Positions 20,668 through 30,888 are shown, counted from the first letter of the stretch. The stretch: 64,000 bases of DNA from Crocinitomicaceae bacterium (GCA_002716065.1 PAZE01000038.1:1-64000); one strand, 5' to 3'. Translations and numbers: made by a program. Notes: generated by a model from the sequence alone, not told the origin.

Positions 20668-21381
20668 ATGGATAACCTAACAAAAAATTGGTTTGTTGAA
20701 GGGTGGATAGATTTTGAATATAAAAAGTACCTACTCCTTGCTTACTTAAAAAAGATCAAAAACTCATTTGATAAGTTAGAACTTTATCCTCATTTAAGTA
20801 ACATTATTGAACACTACGATGATTTAATTAGATACAATGAACAACAGGCTAATTTAAAGTCAAGTTTTCAAAAAGAGCTAAACAAGGTAGACATCAACAA
20901 ACTAAAGCTTCATTTTAATTCTGCTCACCAAGATGATATGGTAGAAAAAATTATGGAAATTGTTGATTTTGCCATTCCTAAACTCAAAACCAGCTTAGAA
21001 AGAGGAGCCGAACTTTATGATTTCATTCAATCAAAGATTAAAATGGACAGCGTTGGTATTATTCCATTTTATAAAAAAGAAGGCTATTTAATTCTTCTAG
21101 TAAAGGGAGATAAAAAAGCCAATGTATATAGGTATAAATCTTCGTTAATACACCAAAATAACAATCGATTTCATGGACTGGTAACAACTAAAATTGATGA
21201 ATTTAAGCTGTCTATTTCCACATCATTAGCTTCAATAAAAGTTGATTTAGTAAAAAAATATTCGGACCTCCCCACTCCAGCAACCTATGTAGTTCATTGC
21301 TCAATGAAGTTCCCTGAAATACCTTCCATAATGCCCATAGCTAAGCGACTATTGTTGAAGGAAGTAGCTCAAGCAGCTTAA
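20668..21381 (+). CDS. Conserved hypothetical protein (uncharacterised Bacteroidota family)
   Basis: 237 aa, MDNLTKNWFVEGWIDFEYKKYLLLAYLKKIKNSF; recalled as recurring in Bacteroidota, no function known to me. Confidence 0.7.
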   Translation: MDNLTKNWFVEGWIDFEYKKYLLLAYLKKIKNSFDKLELYPHLSNIIEHYDDLIRYNEQQANLKSSFQKELNKVDINKLKLHFNSAHQDDMVEKIMEIVDFAIPKLKTSLERGAELYDFIQSKIKMDSVGIIPFYKKEGYLILLVKGDKKANVYRYKSSLIHQNNNRFHGLVTTKIDEFKLSISTSLASIKVDLVKKYSDLPTPATYVVHCSMKFPEIPSIMPIAKRLLLKEVAQAA

Positions 21382-21428
21382 TTGTATTTTATTGTAAGTA
21401 ATTATGATTTTTAAGTTATATTTAAAAA

Positions 21429-22400
21429 ATGAGTCTGTTTGTTAATCTATCCATACTTCTACTTCTTATTCCAGCAAGCAATCATTCAAATTGGGGATTT
21501 TTCTCCCACAAAAAAATAAATAGAATGGCTGTATTTACTATTGCTGATGATAATTTATTTCAATTTTACAAATACCACATTGACTTTATCACTGAACATG
21601 CTGTAGATCCTGACAAAAGAAGGTATGCTGTTGAAGGAGAGGGAGAAAAACATTACATAGACATTGACCACTATGGAGATGTGCCCTTTAAAAATATGCC
21701 TAAAAAATGGTATGATGCTGTAGAAAAATTTTCTGAAGACACCTTAAGAGCCTATGGAATATCTCCATGGAACATTAATTTAATGGTGAGTAGACTTGCC
21801 CAGGCCTTTAGAGATAAAAAAATAGATAAAATACTTCGTTACTCTGCTGACCTAGGTCATTATGTTGCAGATGTTCATGTACCATTACATACCACATTAA
21901 ATTACAATGGCCAGCTAACTAATCAAAAAGGAATACATGGGTTTTGGGAATCTAGAGTTCCTGAACTTTTTTCAGATGAATATGATTATTTAGTTGGTAA
22001 AGCAAAATATATAGAGTCTCCATTAAATACAATATGGGATGTTGTTGAACATAGTTTTAGAGCTGTTGACTCAGTACTTACTTTTGAAAAACAGTTAACA
22101 GAAGAATGGTCTGAAGACCGAAAATTCAGTTTTGAAAAAAGAGGAAGGGTAACCATGAAAGTTTACAGTAAAGAATTTTCAAAAGAATATGAAAGAAGAT
22201 TAAATGGTATGCATAAAAGAAGATTGAAAGAGTCTATACTAACAGTTGGTTCATTATGGTATACCGCTTGGGTTAATGCTGGACAACCTAACTTAGATCA
22301 GATGATGAAACCCATCTCCAATTCATATAAAGATGAAATAGAAAACATCAATAAAAAGAGCTCATCTAGCAAAATTATTGGTAGAGATCATGGAAAATAA
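21429..22400 (+). CDS. Zinc-dependent phospholipase C/S1-P1 nuclease-like protein
   Basis: NWGFFSHKKINRMAVFTI, HYIDIDHYGD, LGHYVADVHVPLHTTLNYNGQ, GIHGFWESRVPEL. Confidence 0.8.
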   Translation: MSLFVNLSILLLLIPASNHSNWGFFSHKKINRMAVFTIADDNLFQFYKYHIDFITEHAVDPDKRRYAVEGEGEKHYIDIDHYGDVPFKNMPKKWYDAVEKFSEDTLRAYGISPWNINLMVSRLAQAFRDKKIDKILRYSADLGHYVADVHVPLHTTLNYNGQLTNQKGIHGFWESRVPELFSDEYDYLVGKAKYIESPLNTIWDVVEHSFRAVDSVLTFEKQLTEEWSEDRKFSFEKRGRVTMKVYSKEFSKEYERRLNGMHKRRLKESILTVGSLWYTAWVNAGQPNLDQMMKPISNSYKDEIENINKKSSSSKIIGRDHGK

Positions 22401-22401
22401 T

Positions 22402-23052
22402 TTATTTACCCTTACTTTTTTTGGACTTTTTCTTTCTTTTTTTTGCCTTTTTACCTGCCTTTGTTTTAGGTGGCCGATTAATGTAGGATAATTTACCTGT
22501 TTCAATCTCCTTTACAACCCTATCAATTAAATAATCATCACCTTTAGGATCGAATTTTCTTTTTAAATCTTGACCATTTAACTTACAAAGAGCCTGATAC
22601 CAAAAAGCTGTTCCGTTTCCTCTATAGTACTTAATAATATCATAGGTGGTATAGCCAGTTTCTCTATAAATTAATTTCATCAAATACTCACCTCTAGTAA
22701 CTGACATGTTTTTTATTTCATCACCAAATTCTTGCTTCAGGATTTTATTGGCTCTATTCAAGTAACGCTTTTTCATCCTTTTAGAATCCATGTATTCTAA
22801 GGTGTCCTGAAAAGCCATAAGCATATTAGAAGCTATTTTAGAATAATCATATACTCTTCGAACAAAATATTTTGTTTTACGGTATTTCTTTAAAAAGGCT
22901 TGATTATCTGTAGAAACTTCATATTCTGAAAGAATGTAGTGATCAAGGGAATCCAACTCATTTTCAGCACTAGAAAAATCCAATTCCTCTTTATTTTGAG
23001 CAATAAATGGATGGAGAAAAAATAAAACTAGTATGAGTGCAGTAACTTTCAT
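22402..23052 (-). CDS. DUF4294 domain protein
   Basis: RKTKYFVRRVYDYSKIASNMLMAF...RGEYLMKLIYRETGYTTYDIIKYYRGNGTAFWYQALCKLNGQDLK. Confidence 0.78.
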   Translation of the reverse strand: MKVTALILVLFFLHPFIAQNKEELDFSSAENELDSLDHYILSEYEVSTDNQAFLKKYRKTKYFVRRVYDYSKIASNMLMAFQDTLEYMDSKRMKKRYLNRANKILKQEFGDEIKNMSVTRGEYLMKLIYRETGYTTYDIIKYYRGNGTAFWYQALCKLNGQDLKRKFDPKGDDYLIDRVVKEIETGKLSYINRPPKTKAGKKAKKRKKKSKKSKGK

Positions 23053-23243
23053 TTTTCTACTAACGATTTTAATAAATCAAAGTTGGTGAAAATTTAATAT
23101 TTAACACAAATTAACGTAATCTTCAGCTTGTTGATTACTCCAAATAATATACCGGAAATCCCAAAATATCAACCATTAACTAATTTATGGCCTAATTATT
23201 GACTAAAAATAAATTATATGCGTTTAAATAAATAAAGAGTAAA

Positions 23244-23351
23244 ATGAAAACACAACTTAACATATGGTTGATTCTATCTGGAGCACTATTTATTGCATGT
23301 GTTGGATTTATTATAGCCTCTTATATTGTAGAGTATAATTTACAATATTAG
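23244..23351 (+). CDS. Putative 35-aa single-TM small membrane protein (not in ORF track)
   Basis: MKTQLNIWLILSGALFIACVGFIIASYIVEYNLQY*; hydrophobic helix in an otherwise empty intergenic region. Confidence 0.45.
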   Translation: MKTQLNIWLILSGALFIACVGFIIASYIVEYNLQY

Positions 23352-23372
23352 AGCTTAAAATAATATATCTAT

Positions 23373-23380
23373 TATTTTTG
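23373..23380 (+). promoter_or_regulatory. Candidate -7 box (TATTTTTG) upstream of GWxTD protein
   Basis: Exact TAnnTTTG 5 nt upstream of ATG 23386. Confidence 0.35.
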
Positions 23381-23385
23381 CATGT

Positions 23386-24834
23386 ATGAATAAACTACTA
23401 TCGTTATTATTAGTTCTTCTTTTTTGTTGCACTACAACAGCTCAAATTAGCCCTGTATGTTCTTACAAAAGGTTTTTAGCGGGCAATCAGCCTTATTTGG
23501 AGGTTTATACTGAAGTTTATGCTAACTCTCTTCAATTAAACAAAATTGACTCTACAACATTTTCTTATGGAACCCAAATCACTCAACTTTTAAAAGATCA
23601 AAAAAATCAAATTATCGATTTTAAAAAATTCACAATTGAGGAAAAAATAAATACTAATGAAAATTCTTTATTAAATAATATTCTTGATTTACAACGATTT
23701 AAAATCAACAATGGTATTTATTCTATTGAATTACAAATCAACGATTTAAATGACTCTAGTTCAAAAGAAACATTTAACCAAGAGTTCTTAATAGATTTTA
23801 GCTCAAATGAAATTGAACTATCAGATATAGAGCTTCTTGACTCTTACTTTAAAACATCGGAAACAAACACCACTACAAAATCAGGATTTTCACTTATTCC
23901 TTTGGTAAATAATTATTACAGTCCTGAATTCAATAAAATAGCCTATTATTTTGAGATATACAATCCTAATTCCTCTGAAACTGACTATGTACTTACACAA
24001 TCTATTCGAATTCAAGAAACTGCTGAAATAGCTGGTCAATTTAACAAATTGAAAAAAATTAACCTTAAGCCAACACATCCCATTATAAATAGCTTTAACA
24101 TAAATAATCTTCCAACTGGAAATTATTATGTTTTAATTCAGCTTAGAGACCATAACAATGAGCTAATAGTTGAAAAGAAAGTTAATTTCCAACGAACCAA
24201 CATCAAGAGTCCCTTAGCAGCAAATCAGCTTAATGCTGTCAATTTCTCCAACACATTTTGCAGCCAATTACCCAAGGATAGTTTAACTGAGTTTATCCAA
24301 TGTCTTGCTCCAATAGCCTCTCCATTTGAGCTTAACATCATAGATAAAAAAGCAACTTCAATGGACGACACTGCTAAACGCAAATTTTTCTATAGTTTTT
24401 GGTATAACCAAAACAATATAGAACCCCAAAAAGCTTGGGAAGACTATAAAATTCAAGTGAAAAGAATCGATCAGCTATTTGGAACAAAAATTAGAAGAGG
24501 TTACCAAACCGACCGAGGAAGAGTTTATTTAAAATATGGTGCTCCTAATAATCTTATCGACAGACCAAATGAGCCCAGCACCTACCCTTACCAAATATGG
24601 CACTACTATCGATTGGGAAGGTTCAATAATAAAAGATTTATTTTCTATCTTCCAGATCTTGTAACTAACGATTACCTAATTCTACATTCTGATGTGCCTG
24701 GAGAAATAAGAAATGACAATTGGAATGCTGCATTAAATTCTAGAAATAGTACTAAATCAAATTTAGATGACCCCAATCAAGGAAGCAGAGATCATTGGGG
24801 AAATAATAGCTCAATACTTTTCAACAACCCTTAA
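23386..24834 (+). CDS. GWxTD domain-containing secreted protein
   Basis: YKIQVKRIDQLFGTKIRRGYQTDRGRVYLKYGAPNNLIDRPNEPSTYPYQIWHYY; signal peptide. Confidence 0.82.
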   Translation: MNKLLSLLLVLLFCCTTTAQISPVCSYKRFLAGNQPYLEVYTEVYANSLQLNKIDSTTFSYGTQITQLLKDQKNQIIDFKKFTIEEKINTNENSLLNNILDLQRFKINNGIYSIELQINDLNDSSSKETFNQEFLIDFSSNEIELSDIELLDSYFKTSETNTTTKSGFSLIPLVNNYYSPEFNKIAYYFEIYNPNSSETDYVLTQSIRIQETAEIAGQFNKLKKINLKPTHPIINSFNINNLPTGNYYVLIQLRDHNNELIVEKKVNFQRTNIKSPLAANQLNAVNFSNTFCSQLPKDSLTEFIQCLAPIASPFELNIIDKKATSMDDTAKRKFFYSFWYNQNNIEPQKAWEDYKIQVKRIDQLFGTKIRRGYQTDRGRVYLKYGAPNNLIDRPNEPSTYPYQIWHYYRLGRFNNKRFIFYLPDLVTNDYLILHSDVPGEIRNDNWNAALNSRNSTKSNLDDPNQGSRDHWGNNSSILFNNP

Positions 24835-25853
24835 TGCACAGAACTGCTGTTGTCATACTAAGTTTTAATGGTAAAAAATGGTTGGAAAAGTTTCTTCCCA
24901 ATGTTTTATCCAACAGTAAAGATGATGCCGATATTATTGTTATTGACAATGGCTCTTCTGATGATTCTGTAAATTTTATTCATACTACATATAAAGAAGA
25001 TATAAAGGTAATTCAGCTAAAAAAAAACTGGGGATTTACTGGAGGTTATAACAAAGGGTTGAAAGACTTAAACTACGATTATTTTATTCTGCTAAATTCT
25101 GATGTTGAAGTTACTCCTAATTGGATAAAACCGATTATCAATCAATTTGAAAAAGATTCATCTATAGCAGCTGTTCAACCTAAAATAATGTCGCATTCCC
25201 AAAAGACCACTTTTGAGTATGCCGGAGCTTGTGGTGGGTTCATAGATAAATTTGGATATCCTTTCTGTAGAGGAAGAGTTTTTGATACTGTTGAACAAGA
25301 CATTAATCAATACAACAAGAATACTGAAATATTTTGGGCATCTGGAGCATGTTTATTTATAAGAAGTAAAGATTTTATTGATGAAGGTGGATTTGATCAA
25401 AACTTTTTTGCTCATATGGAAGAAGTTGACCTTTGTTGGAGATTAAAAAACAAAGGGAAAAAAATTTATTTCAATTCAGCATCCGTTGTTTATCATGTTG
25501 GTGGCGGGACATTAACCTACAACTCTGCAAAAAAAACCTATTTAAATTTTAGAAACTCATTATTTACAATTCATAAAAACGACAGTAGAAATGTGTTTTT
25601 AATCATAATTATAAAATTGATATTAGACGGTATTGCTGGATTCAGATTTATTTTGTTAGGTAAACCTATTTTGTGTTTATCAATTCTAAAAGCCCACTTT
25701 CATTACTATAAAGCCATTCCTAGATTACATAAGTTTAGAAAAAAACAATCTAAACACGATATAAAAACCCTAATTGGCTTCCACAATAAGGCTATTGTAT
25801 TGAGTTACTTTTTATTAAATAAAAAAACATTTACTAAAATTATTTCAGATTAA
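24834..25853 (+). CDS. Glycosyltransferase family 2 (rhamnosyltransferase-like)
   Basis: TAVVILSFNGKKWLEKFLPNVL, DIIVIDNGSSDDSV, LLNSDVEVTPNW; TAATG stop/start overlap with preceding gene. Confidence 0.88.
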   Translation: MHRTAVVILSFNGKKWLEKFLPNVLSNSKDDADIIVIDNGSSDDSVNFIHTTYKEDIKVIQLKKNWGFTGGYNKGLKDLNYDYFILLNSDVEVTPNWIKPIINQFEKDSSIAAVQPKIMSHSQKTTFEYAGACGGFIDKFGYPFCRGRVFDTVEQDINQYNKNTEIFWASGACLFIRSKDFIDEGGFDQNFFAHMEEVDLCWRLKNKGKKIYFNSASVVYHVGGGTLTYNSAKKTYLNFRNSLFTIHKNDSRNVFLIIIIKLILDGIAGFRFILLGKPILCLSILKAHFHYYKAIPRLHKFRKKQSKHDIKTLIGFHNKAIVLSYFLLNKKTFTKIISD

Positions 25854-25923
25854 TAATTTACAAATTTTTAACATCAATCTTTCAAACATTTTTGCTAAAA
25901 ACCATGATTATTGTATCTTTAAT

Positions 25924-26694
25924 TTGCTTAATTACTCTACCCCCAATATGTTAATGAAAGCTTTAATTACATTTTTTTCTATTTTATTTATTTGCTTACA
26001 GAACTATAGTCAGTTCAACTTTGATAAGCAGATTAAATCCGATACAAAATATACTGAAGATATTATTGATGAGGTTTATGGAATTACCATATACGAACCT
26101 CTAAATTTAGGATTGTCTGCAGACTCAGTTCGAATGGAAAATGGTTATGCAGTAAATAACTGGAAAGAAGATTATTATGAAAATGGACAATTACTACATA
26201 AAGGATATTATATTGAAGGTCAATTAAAAGTATACAAAAACTATTTTCCTGATGGAACTCTTGAAAGAGATTTTAAAAACATTGATGGATTTCGTTCTAA
26301 ATGCGCACTATATTATCCTTCTGGCAAAATAAAAAGTGAAATTGTTTATCTAAATGGATCCCCTATTTCCTGGAAAGACTACTATGACAATGGCAACATG
26401 GAATATTTAGAAGACTTCGATAAAAATTTCCTATACCACATCGCTAAAAAATCGTACTATAAATCTGGTCAGATAGAATCTCTATTTGAAATAATCAGTA
26501 AAAAGAAACTACAATTTTCAACCTACGAGTACTACCTAAATGGAAGCAAAAAAATGGAAGGTACTCTTCGTTACGACATGAGTAGATACGATTACTACAA
26601 AACTGGAACCTGGATTTACTACAATGAATCCGGAAATGAAACTAAGCATGAAACTTATTCTGATGGGAAAGTTGTTAAAACAAAAGAATTTTAA
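25924..26694 (+). CDS. MORN/YwqK-like repeat protein, secreted
   Basis: Repeats YYENGQLLHKGYYIEGQ, YFPDGTLERDF, YYPSGKIKSEI, YYDNGNMEYLEDF; signal peptide. Confidence 0.72.
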   Translation: MLNYSTPNMLMKALITFFSILFICLQNYSQFNFDKQIKSDTKYTEDIIDEVYGITIYEPLNLGLSADSVRMENGYAVNNWKEDYYENGQLLHKGYYIEGQLKVYKNYFPDGTLERDFKNIDGFRSKCALYYPSGKIKSEIVYLNGSPISWKDYYDNGNMEYLEDFDKNFLYHIAKKSYYKSGQIESLFEIISKKKLQFSTYEYYLNGSKKMEGTLRYDMSRYDYYKTGTWIYYNESGNETKHETYSDGKVVKTKEF

Positions 26695-27334
26695 ATTAAT
26701 CTTTTGTAGAAAATTTATTTTATTATTCATGTTATTTTTCTTTTGGGTTGATTCATCAGCTCAAATTGAATCTAATCAAAGTCTAAATCATCGCCTACAT
26801 TTTGACAGTTTAGCTGTGAATGATAATGGTTTTTTTTTCAATTCAATAGCGTTCACTGGAATAGCATTTGCAAACAATAAAGAAGGGGTTTTATTAAGAG
26901 AGATGGATATAGTCAATGGAAAAATTCTAAAACATAGAAACTACTACGCATATTTAACAGATACCATACCAAAAATAAAGTTTGAAACAGAAATGAAAGA
27001 TGGAAAAAAAAATGGATTCAGAAGAGGATGGTACGATTCAGGAGAATTAAAATTTGAATCAAATTATAAAAATGGTTGGAATAACGGGATGTCCAAAAAC
27101 TGGTACAAAAATGGCAACCCTGAAAAAGAAATAAATTTTAAGCTAGGTGTAAAAGTGGGTACATACAAGAACTGGGGAGAAAATGGAGTTCTGGTTAAAG
27201 AAAGATTTTATAAACAGACAACACCTACTTCGAGTAAACTTATTAAAAGAATAAAATATGATAAAGAAAGTGGTAAGTTAATAAGTAAAGAATGCTTTAG
27301 TTTGGAAGGAGAGGTTATAAATTGTCCAAACTAA
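26666..27334 (+). CDS. MORN/YwqK-like repeat protein, tandem paralog
   Basis: WYDSGELKFESNYKNGWNNGMSKNWYKNGNPEKEINFKLGVKVGTYKNWGENGVLVKERFY; start ambiguous (26666 or 26729). Confidence 0.65.
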   Translation, partial: GKLLKQKNFKLIFCRKFILLFMLFFFWVDSSAQIESNQSLNHRLHFDSLAVNDNGFFFNSIAFTGIAFANNKEGVLLREMDIVNGKILKHRNYYAYLTDTIPKIKFETEMKDGKKNGFRRGWYDSGELKFESNYKNGWNNGMSKNWYKNGNPEKEINFKLGVKVGTYKNWGENGVLVKERFYKQTTPTSSKLIKRIKYDKESGKLISKECFSLEGEVINCPN

Positions 27335-27410
27335 GTATACATATAATTCGTTTCACTTTTTATTGCAATAACAATCCATTGACGGATCAATAAATAAAAC
27401 ATAATTTATT

Positions 27411-28889
27411 TTATATTGAAATAAACGCTTGTGTTTTGTGTAAATCTTCATACAAAACACTGTCTTTATCTTTAAAGGGAACCATTTTTCTATATTCAGA
27501 AATAATTGCTTCTATTTTATCTGAAGATTTTTCAGGTTTTCTAAATTCAAGCGCCCTGCTTGAAGTAAATAATTCAATGGCTAATAATTTTTCTACATTT
27601 TCAATAACCTCTAAAGTTTTTGTTGCAGCATTTGCACCCATACTAACGTGATCTTCTTGACCATTGGAAGAGTCAATGGTGTCTACAGAAGATGGAGTAC
27701 ATAGTTGCTTATTCTTACTTACAATAGAAGCTGCACTATATTGAGGAATCATCAATCCAGAATTTAATCCAGAATCTTCAACTAAGAAATCAGGAAGTCC
27801 TCTTTGACCAGAAATGAGCTTATATACTCTCCTTTCCGAAATACTGCCAATTTCCGAAACTGCAACTGCTAACTGATCCATCGACAAGGCTAGTGGCTGA
27901 CCATGAAAATTACCTGCAGAAATAATTAAATCATCATCAGGAAATATTGTAGGATTATCTGTTACTGAATTAATTTCAGTTTCAACAACATCCATTATAA
28001 AATTAACCACATCTTTTGTTGCACCATGAACTTGAGGAATACATCTAAATGAATAGGGATCTTGAACGGCATCTTTTTGTTTATTAAACAACTCACTACC
28101 TTCAAGAATTAAACGAATATTTCTTGCTGTCTCAAGCTGACCTGGATGATTTCTCACCAAATGAACCTGATCAATAAAAGGTGATTTATTCACCTGAAAA
28201 GCATCAATTGACATTGCCCCAATAGTATCTGCCCAATGAAGGATATTTGCTGTTCTAATTAATCCATCAACAGCATGAGCACTCATAAACTGTGTTCCAT
28301 TTAATAATGCTAATCCTTCCTTGGCTTGTAAGTTTAATGGTTTTAAATTCAACTGTTTAAGTAAATCAGCTGATTTCAAACGTTGACCATTGTAATCTAC
28401 ATAACCTTCTCCAATTAATGGAAGTGCAAGATGGGCTAAAGGAGCTAAATCTCCTGATGCGCCAAGTGAACCTTGCTTGTAAATTACAGGAAATATGTTG
28501 TTGTTGTACATGAAAATTAGTCTTTCCACTAGTTCAAGAGTCACCCCTGAATGACCTAAAGACAATCCTTTAATTTTTAATAAAAGCATTAATTTAACAA
28601 CATCATGACCTACTTCATCCCCCATTCCACATGCATGAGACATGACTAAATTTCTCTGCAACTGACCCAAATCATCAGAAGAAATAATTCTATTGCACAA
28701 AGAACCAAATCCAGTATTAATTCCATAGTATACATTTGAAGAATTGGTTAGTTTATTGTCTAAATAAGAACGACATTTAACAATCTTTTTAGTCACATTG
28801 TCGTCCAGCTTAATTTTAAAATTACTTTTTAAAATATGGGCTACATCATCTATTAACAAATCATCAGATGAAATACTATAGGTACTCAT
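27411..28889 (-). CDS. hutH: Histidine ammonia-lyase
   Basis: MIO-forming GSLGASGDLAPLAHLALPLIGEG; LQRNLVMSHACGMG has the HAL-type Ser-His selectivity pair. Confidence 0.93.
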   Translation of the reverse strand: MSTYSISSDDLLIDDVAHILKSNFKIKLDDNVTKKIVKCRSYLDNKLTNSSNVYYGINTGFGSLCNRIISSDDLGQLQRNLVMSHACGMGDEVGHDVVKLMLLLKIKGLSLGHSGVTLELVERLIFMYNNNIFPVIYKQGSLGASGDLAPLAHLALPLIGEGYVDYNGQRLKSADLLKQLNLKPLNLQAKEGLALLNGTQFMSAHAVDGLIRTANILHWADTIGAMSIDAFQVNKSPFIDQVHLVRNHPGQLETARNIRLILEGSELFNKQKDAVQDPYSFRCIPQVHGATKDVVNFIMDVVETEINSVTDNPTIFPDDDLIISAGNFHGQPLALSMDQLAVAVSEIGSISERRVYKLISGQRGLPDFLVEDSGLNSGLMIPQYSAASIVSKNKQLCTPSSVDTIDSSNGQEDHVSMGANAATKTLEVIENVEKLLAIELFTSSRALEFRKPEKSSDKIEAIISEYRKMVPFKDKDSVLYEDLHKTQAFISI

Positions 28890-30257
28890 TTATATATTTT
28901 TTAACTTATTTACTATTGAACTAAAACCTAAAACCTCTTGATTTCCTGAGTTCATATCTTTTAACTCAAGTTGTAATTCGGTTCCAATATCAGTACAAAA
29001 AAGCACAAAAGGAACAGCTATACCATTAGCGTACTTTAATTGCTTTTTTAATTTAGATTGATCTGGATATAACTCAGTAACAACTTCATTTAACCTGAAT
29101 TTATTTGCTAGGTTATTTAGTTCAAATGGATCAACATCCTGATTAACAATTAACAATTGAGTAGACATTTTCTTAAAATCAGGAAATAAATTGTTTTCGA
29201 TCATCACATCGTATATTCTATCTGCACCAAAAGAAATTCCAACTCCAGAAATATTCTTTAAACCAAAAACTCCAGTAAGATCGTCATACCTTCCACCACC
29301 AGAAACACTTCCAATACCAGCACCATCAACAACAACTTCAAAAATAGCTCCAGTATAGTAATTCAATCCTCTAGCAAGAGTCATATCTAACTGTAAAGCT
29401 GAATCTTTCAATGGATATTTTAAAAAATAATTTACTAAAAATTCTAGTTCATCAACTCCTTTAACACCAACCTTAGAAGAACTTAATACTTTTTTTAATT
29501 CTTTTAAAATCAATGAATTATCTCCTTTTAACGAAAGTAAAGGTTTAATAAAAGAGATGGAAGAATTATTGAGACCTTTATCAATTAATTCTTTAATAAC
29601 AGCATCCTCACCAATTTTGTCTAGCTTATCAATAGCAACAGTAATGTCAATTATTTTATCAGGCTGACCAGTGAGCTCAGCAATAGCTGAAAGAATCTTT
29701 CTGTTATTTAGCTTAATTACAACGTTATTAATTTTAAGTGAATTAAAAACTGTTGATATAATTTGAATAAAATCTATTTCATTTAATAATGAATCACTAC
29801 CAATAATATCAGCATCACACTGAAAAAACTCTCTATACCTTCCTTTTTGGGGACGATCAGCTCTCCAAACTGGTTGGATTTGAAATCTTTTAAATGGAAA
29901 TGTTAGCTCATTTTGATACTGAACCACATATCTAGCAAATGGAACTGTTAAATCATATCTCAATCCTTCGTTACATAAACTTTGCTCTAAAGCAGCTAAT
30001 GAACTTGTAGAAGCATCAACAGATTTAACGGCTTTTAAAAATTTATCTCCCCGATTTAAGACTTTAAAAATTAAACGATCACCTTCATCCCCATACTTAC
30101 CTGTAAGTGAAGATAAATTTTCCATAGATGGGGTTTCTATTTGATTAAAACCATAACCTTCAAATGTTTTTTTGATGACATCAAAAATGTAATTTCTTCT
30201 ACGCATTTCAAGAGGAGAGAAATCTCTTGTTCCTTTTGGGATTGATGGTTTATTCAT
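28890..30257 (-). CDS. hisS: Histidyl-tRNA synthetase
   Basis: PKGTRDFSPLEMRRRNYIF, LRYDLTVPFARYV, QPVWRADRPQKGRYREFFQCDADIIG. Confidence 0.97.
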   Translation of the reverse strand: MNKPSIPKGTRDFSPLEMRRRNYIFDVIKKTFEGYGFNQIETPSMENLSSLTGKYGDEGDRLIFKVLNRGDKFLKAVKSVDASTSSLAALEQSLCNEGLRYDLTVPFARYVVQYQNELTFPFKRFQIQPVWRADRPQKGRYREFFQCDADIIGSDSLLNEIDFIQIISTVFNSLKINNVVIKLNNRKILSAIAELTGQPDKIIDITVAIDKLDKIGEDAVIKELIDKGLNNSSISFIKPLLSLKGDNSLILKELKKVLSSSKVGVKGVDELEFLVNYFLKYPLKDSALQLDMTLARGLNYYTGAIFEVVVDGAGIGSVSGGGRYDDLTGVFGLKNISGVGISFGADRIYDVMIENNLFPDFKKMSTQLLIVNQDVDPFELNNLANKFRLNEVVTELYPDQSKLKKQLKYANGIAVPFVLFCTDIGTELQLELKDMNSGNQEVLGFSSIVNKLKNI

Positions 30258-30312
30258 GATTAAAATATTGCTGTAAAATTAGCATTTGAGTTGTAAAAAA
30301 CAGCAATTAAAA

Positions 30313-30888
30313 CTAAAAAGACCGTATTGCCCTAACATGGGGATCTGTTAAATTATTTTTACTTCCATCATCAGCAAAGCCAGCACCAGCGTTAAAATAC
30401 CAAGCATGAGAGGCAGTTTGTTGAGTAGATGACCAATAATATCGTTGTGCTATACCATTTGTCTGCGGGTCATTATCTTGGTCTAAAACCTTATTAATGA
30501 TATATCGCTGATTAAACAAAAGATTAAATTCATCTATTGAAGGCATATACCAATCAGAAAAACCATCATATGAATAAGAAGCACACAAACCAACAGCAAA
30601 ATAAGGTTTACCTCCTGCAGCAATATAAGCAAGAGTATTTGAAGCTCCATCCCAAGTACTATTGCAATTTGGAACAGTTAGATCTGGAAAACCCCATCTG
30701 CAAGAAGAACTTAAATCATTTAAACTAGCAATTAGACCATGCTGATTACCTATAGAATCTTCGTACACATAAAAAACAATTCCACCACCAAAAATTTCTC
30801 CAACGTAATGTTTTTTTAAAGAAGTTGGTTGTTGAGAGAAAAAAGGCAATGAAAATAACCCTAAAACGATACAAATAAACAATCTCAT
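30313..30888 (-). CDS. DUF1566/Lcl-C-terminal-like secreted protein
   Basis: GGGIVFYVYEDSIGNQHGLIAS...YWSSTQQTASHAWYFNAGAGFADDGSKNNLTDPHVRAIRSF; signal peptide. Confidence 0.75.
   Translation of the reverse strand: MRLFICIVLGLFSLPFFSQQPTSLKKHYVGEIFGGGIVFYVYEDSIGNQHGLIASLNDLSSSCRWGFPDLTVPNCNSTWDGASNTLAYIAAGGKPYFAVGLCASYSYDGFSDWYMPSIDEFNLLFNQRYIINKVLDQDNDPQTNGIAQRYYWSSTQQTASHAWYFNAGAGFADDGSKNNLTDPHVRAIRSF

Noticed and set aside
25924-27334. Toxin-antitoxin system (YwqK-type antitoxins)
   Set aside because: Both proteins carry signal peptides and no toxin gene is adjacent; label is a repeat-family artefact.
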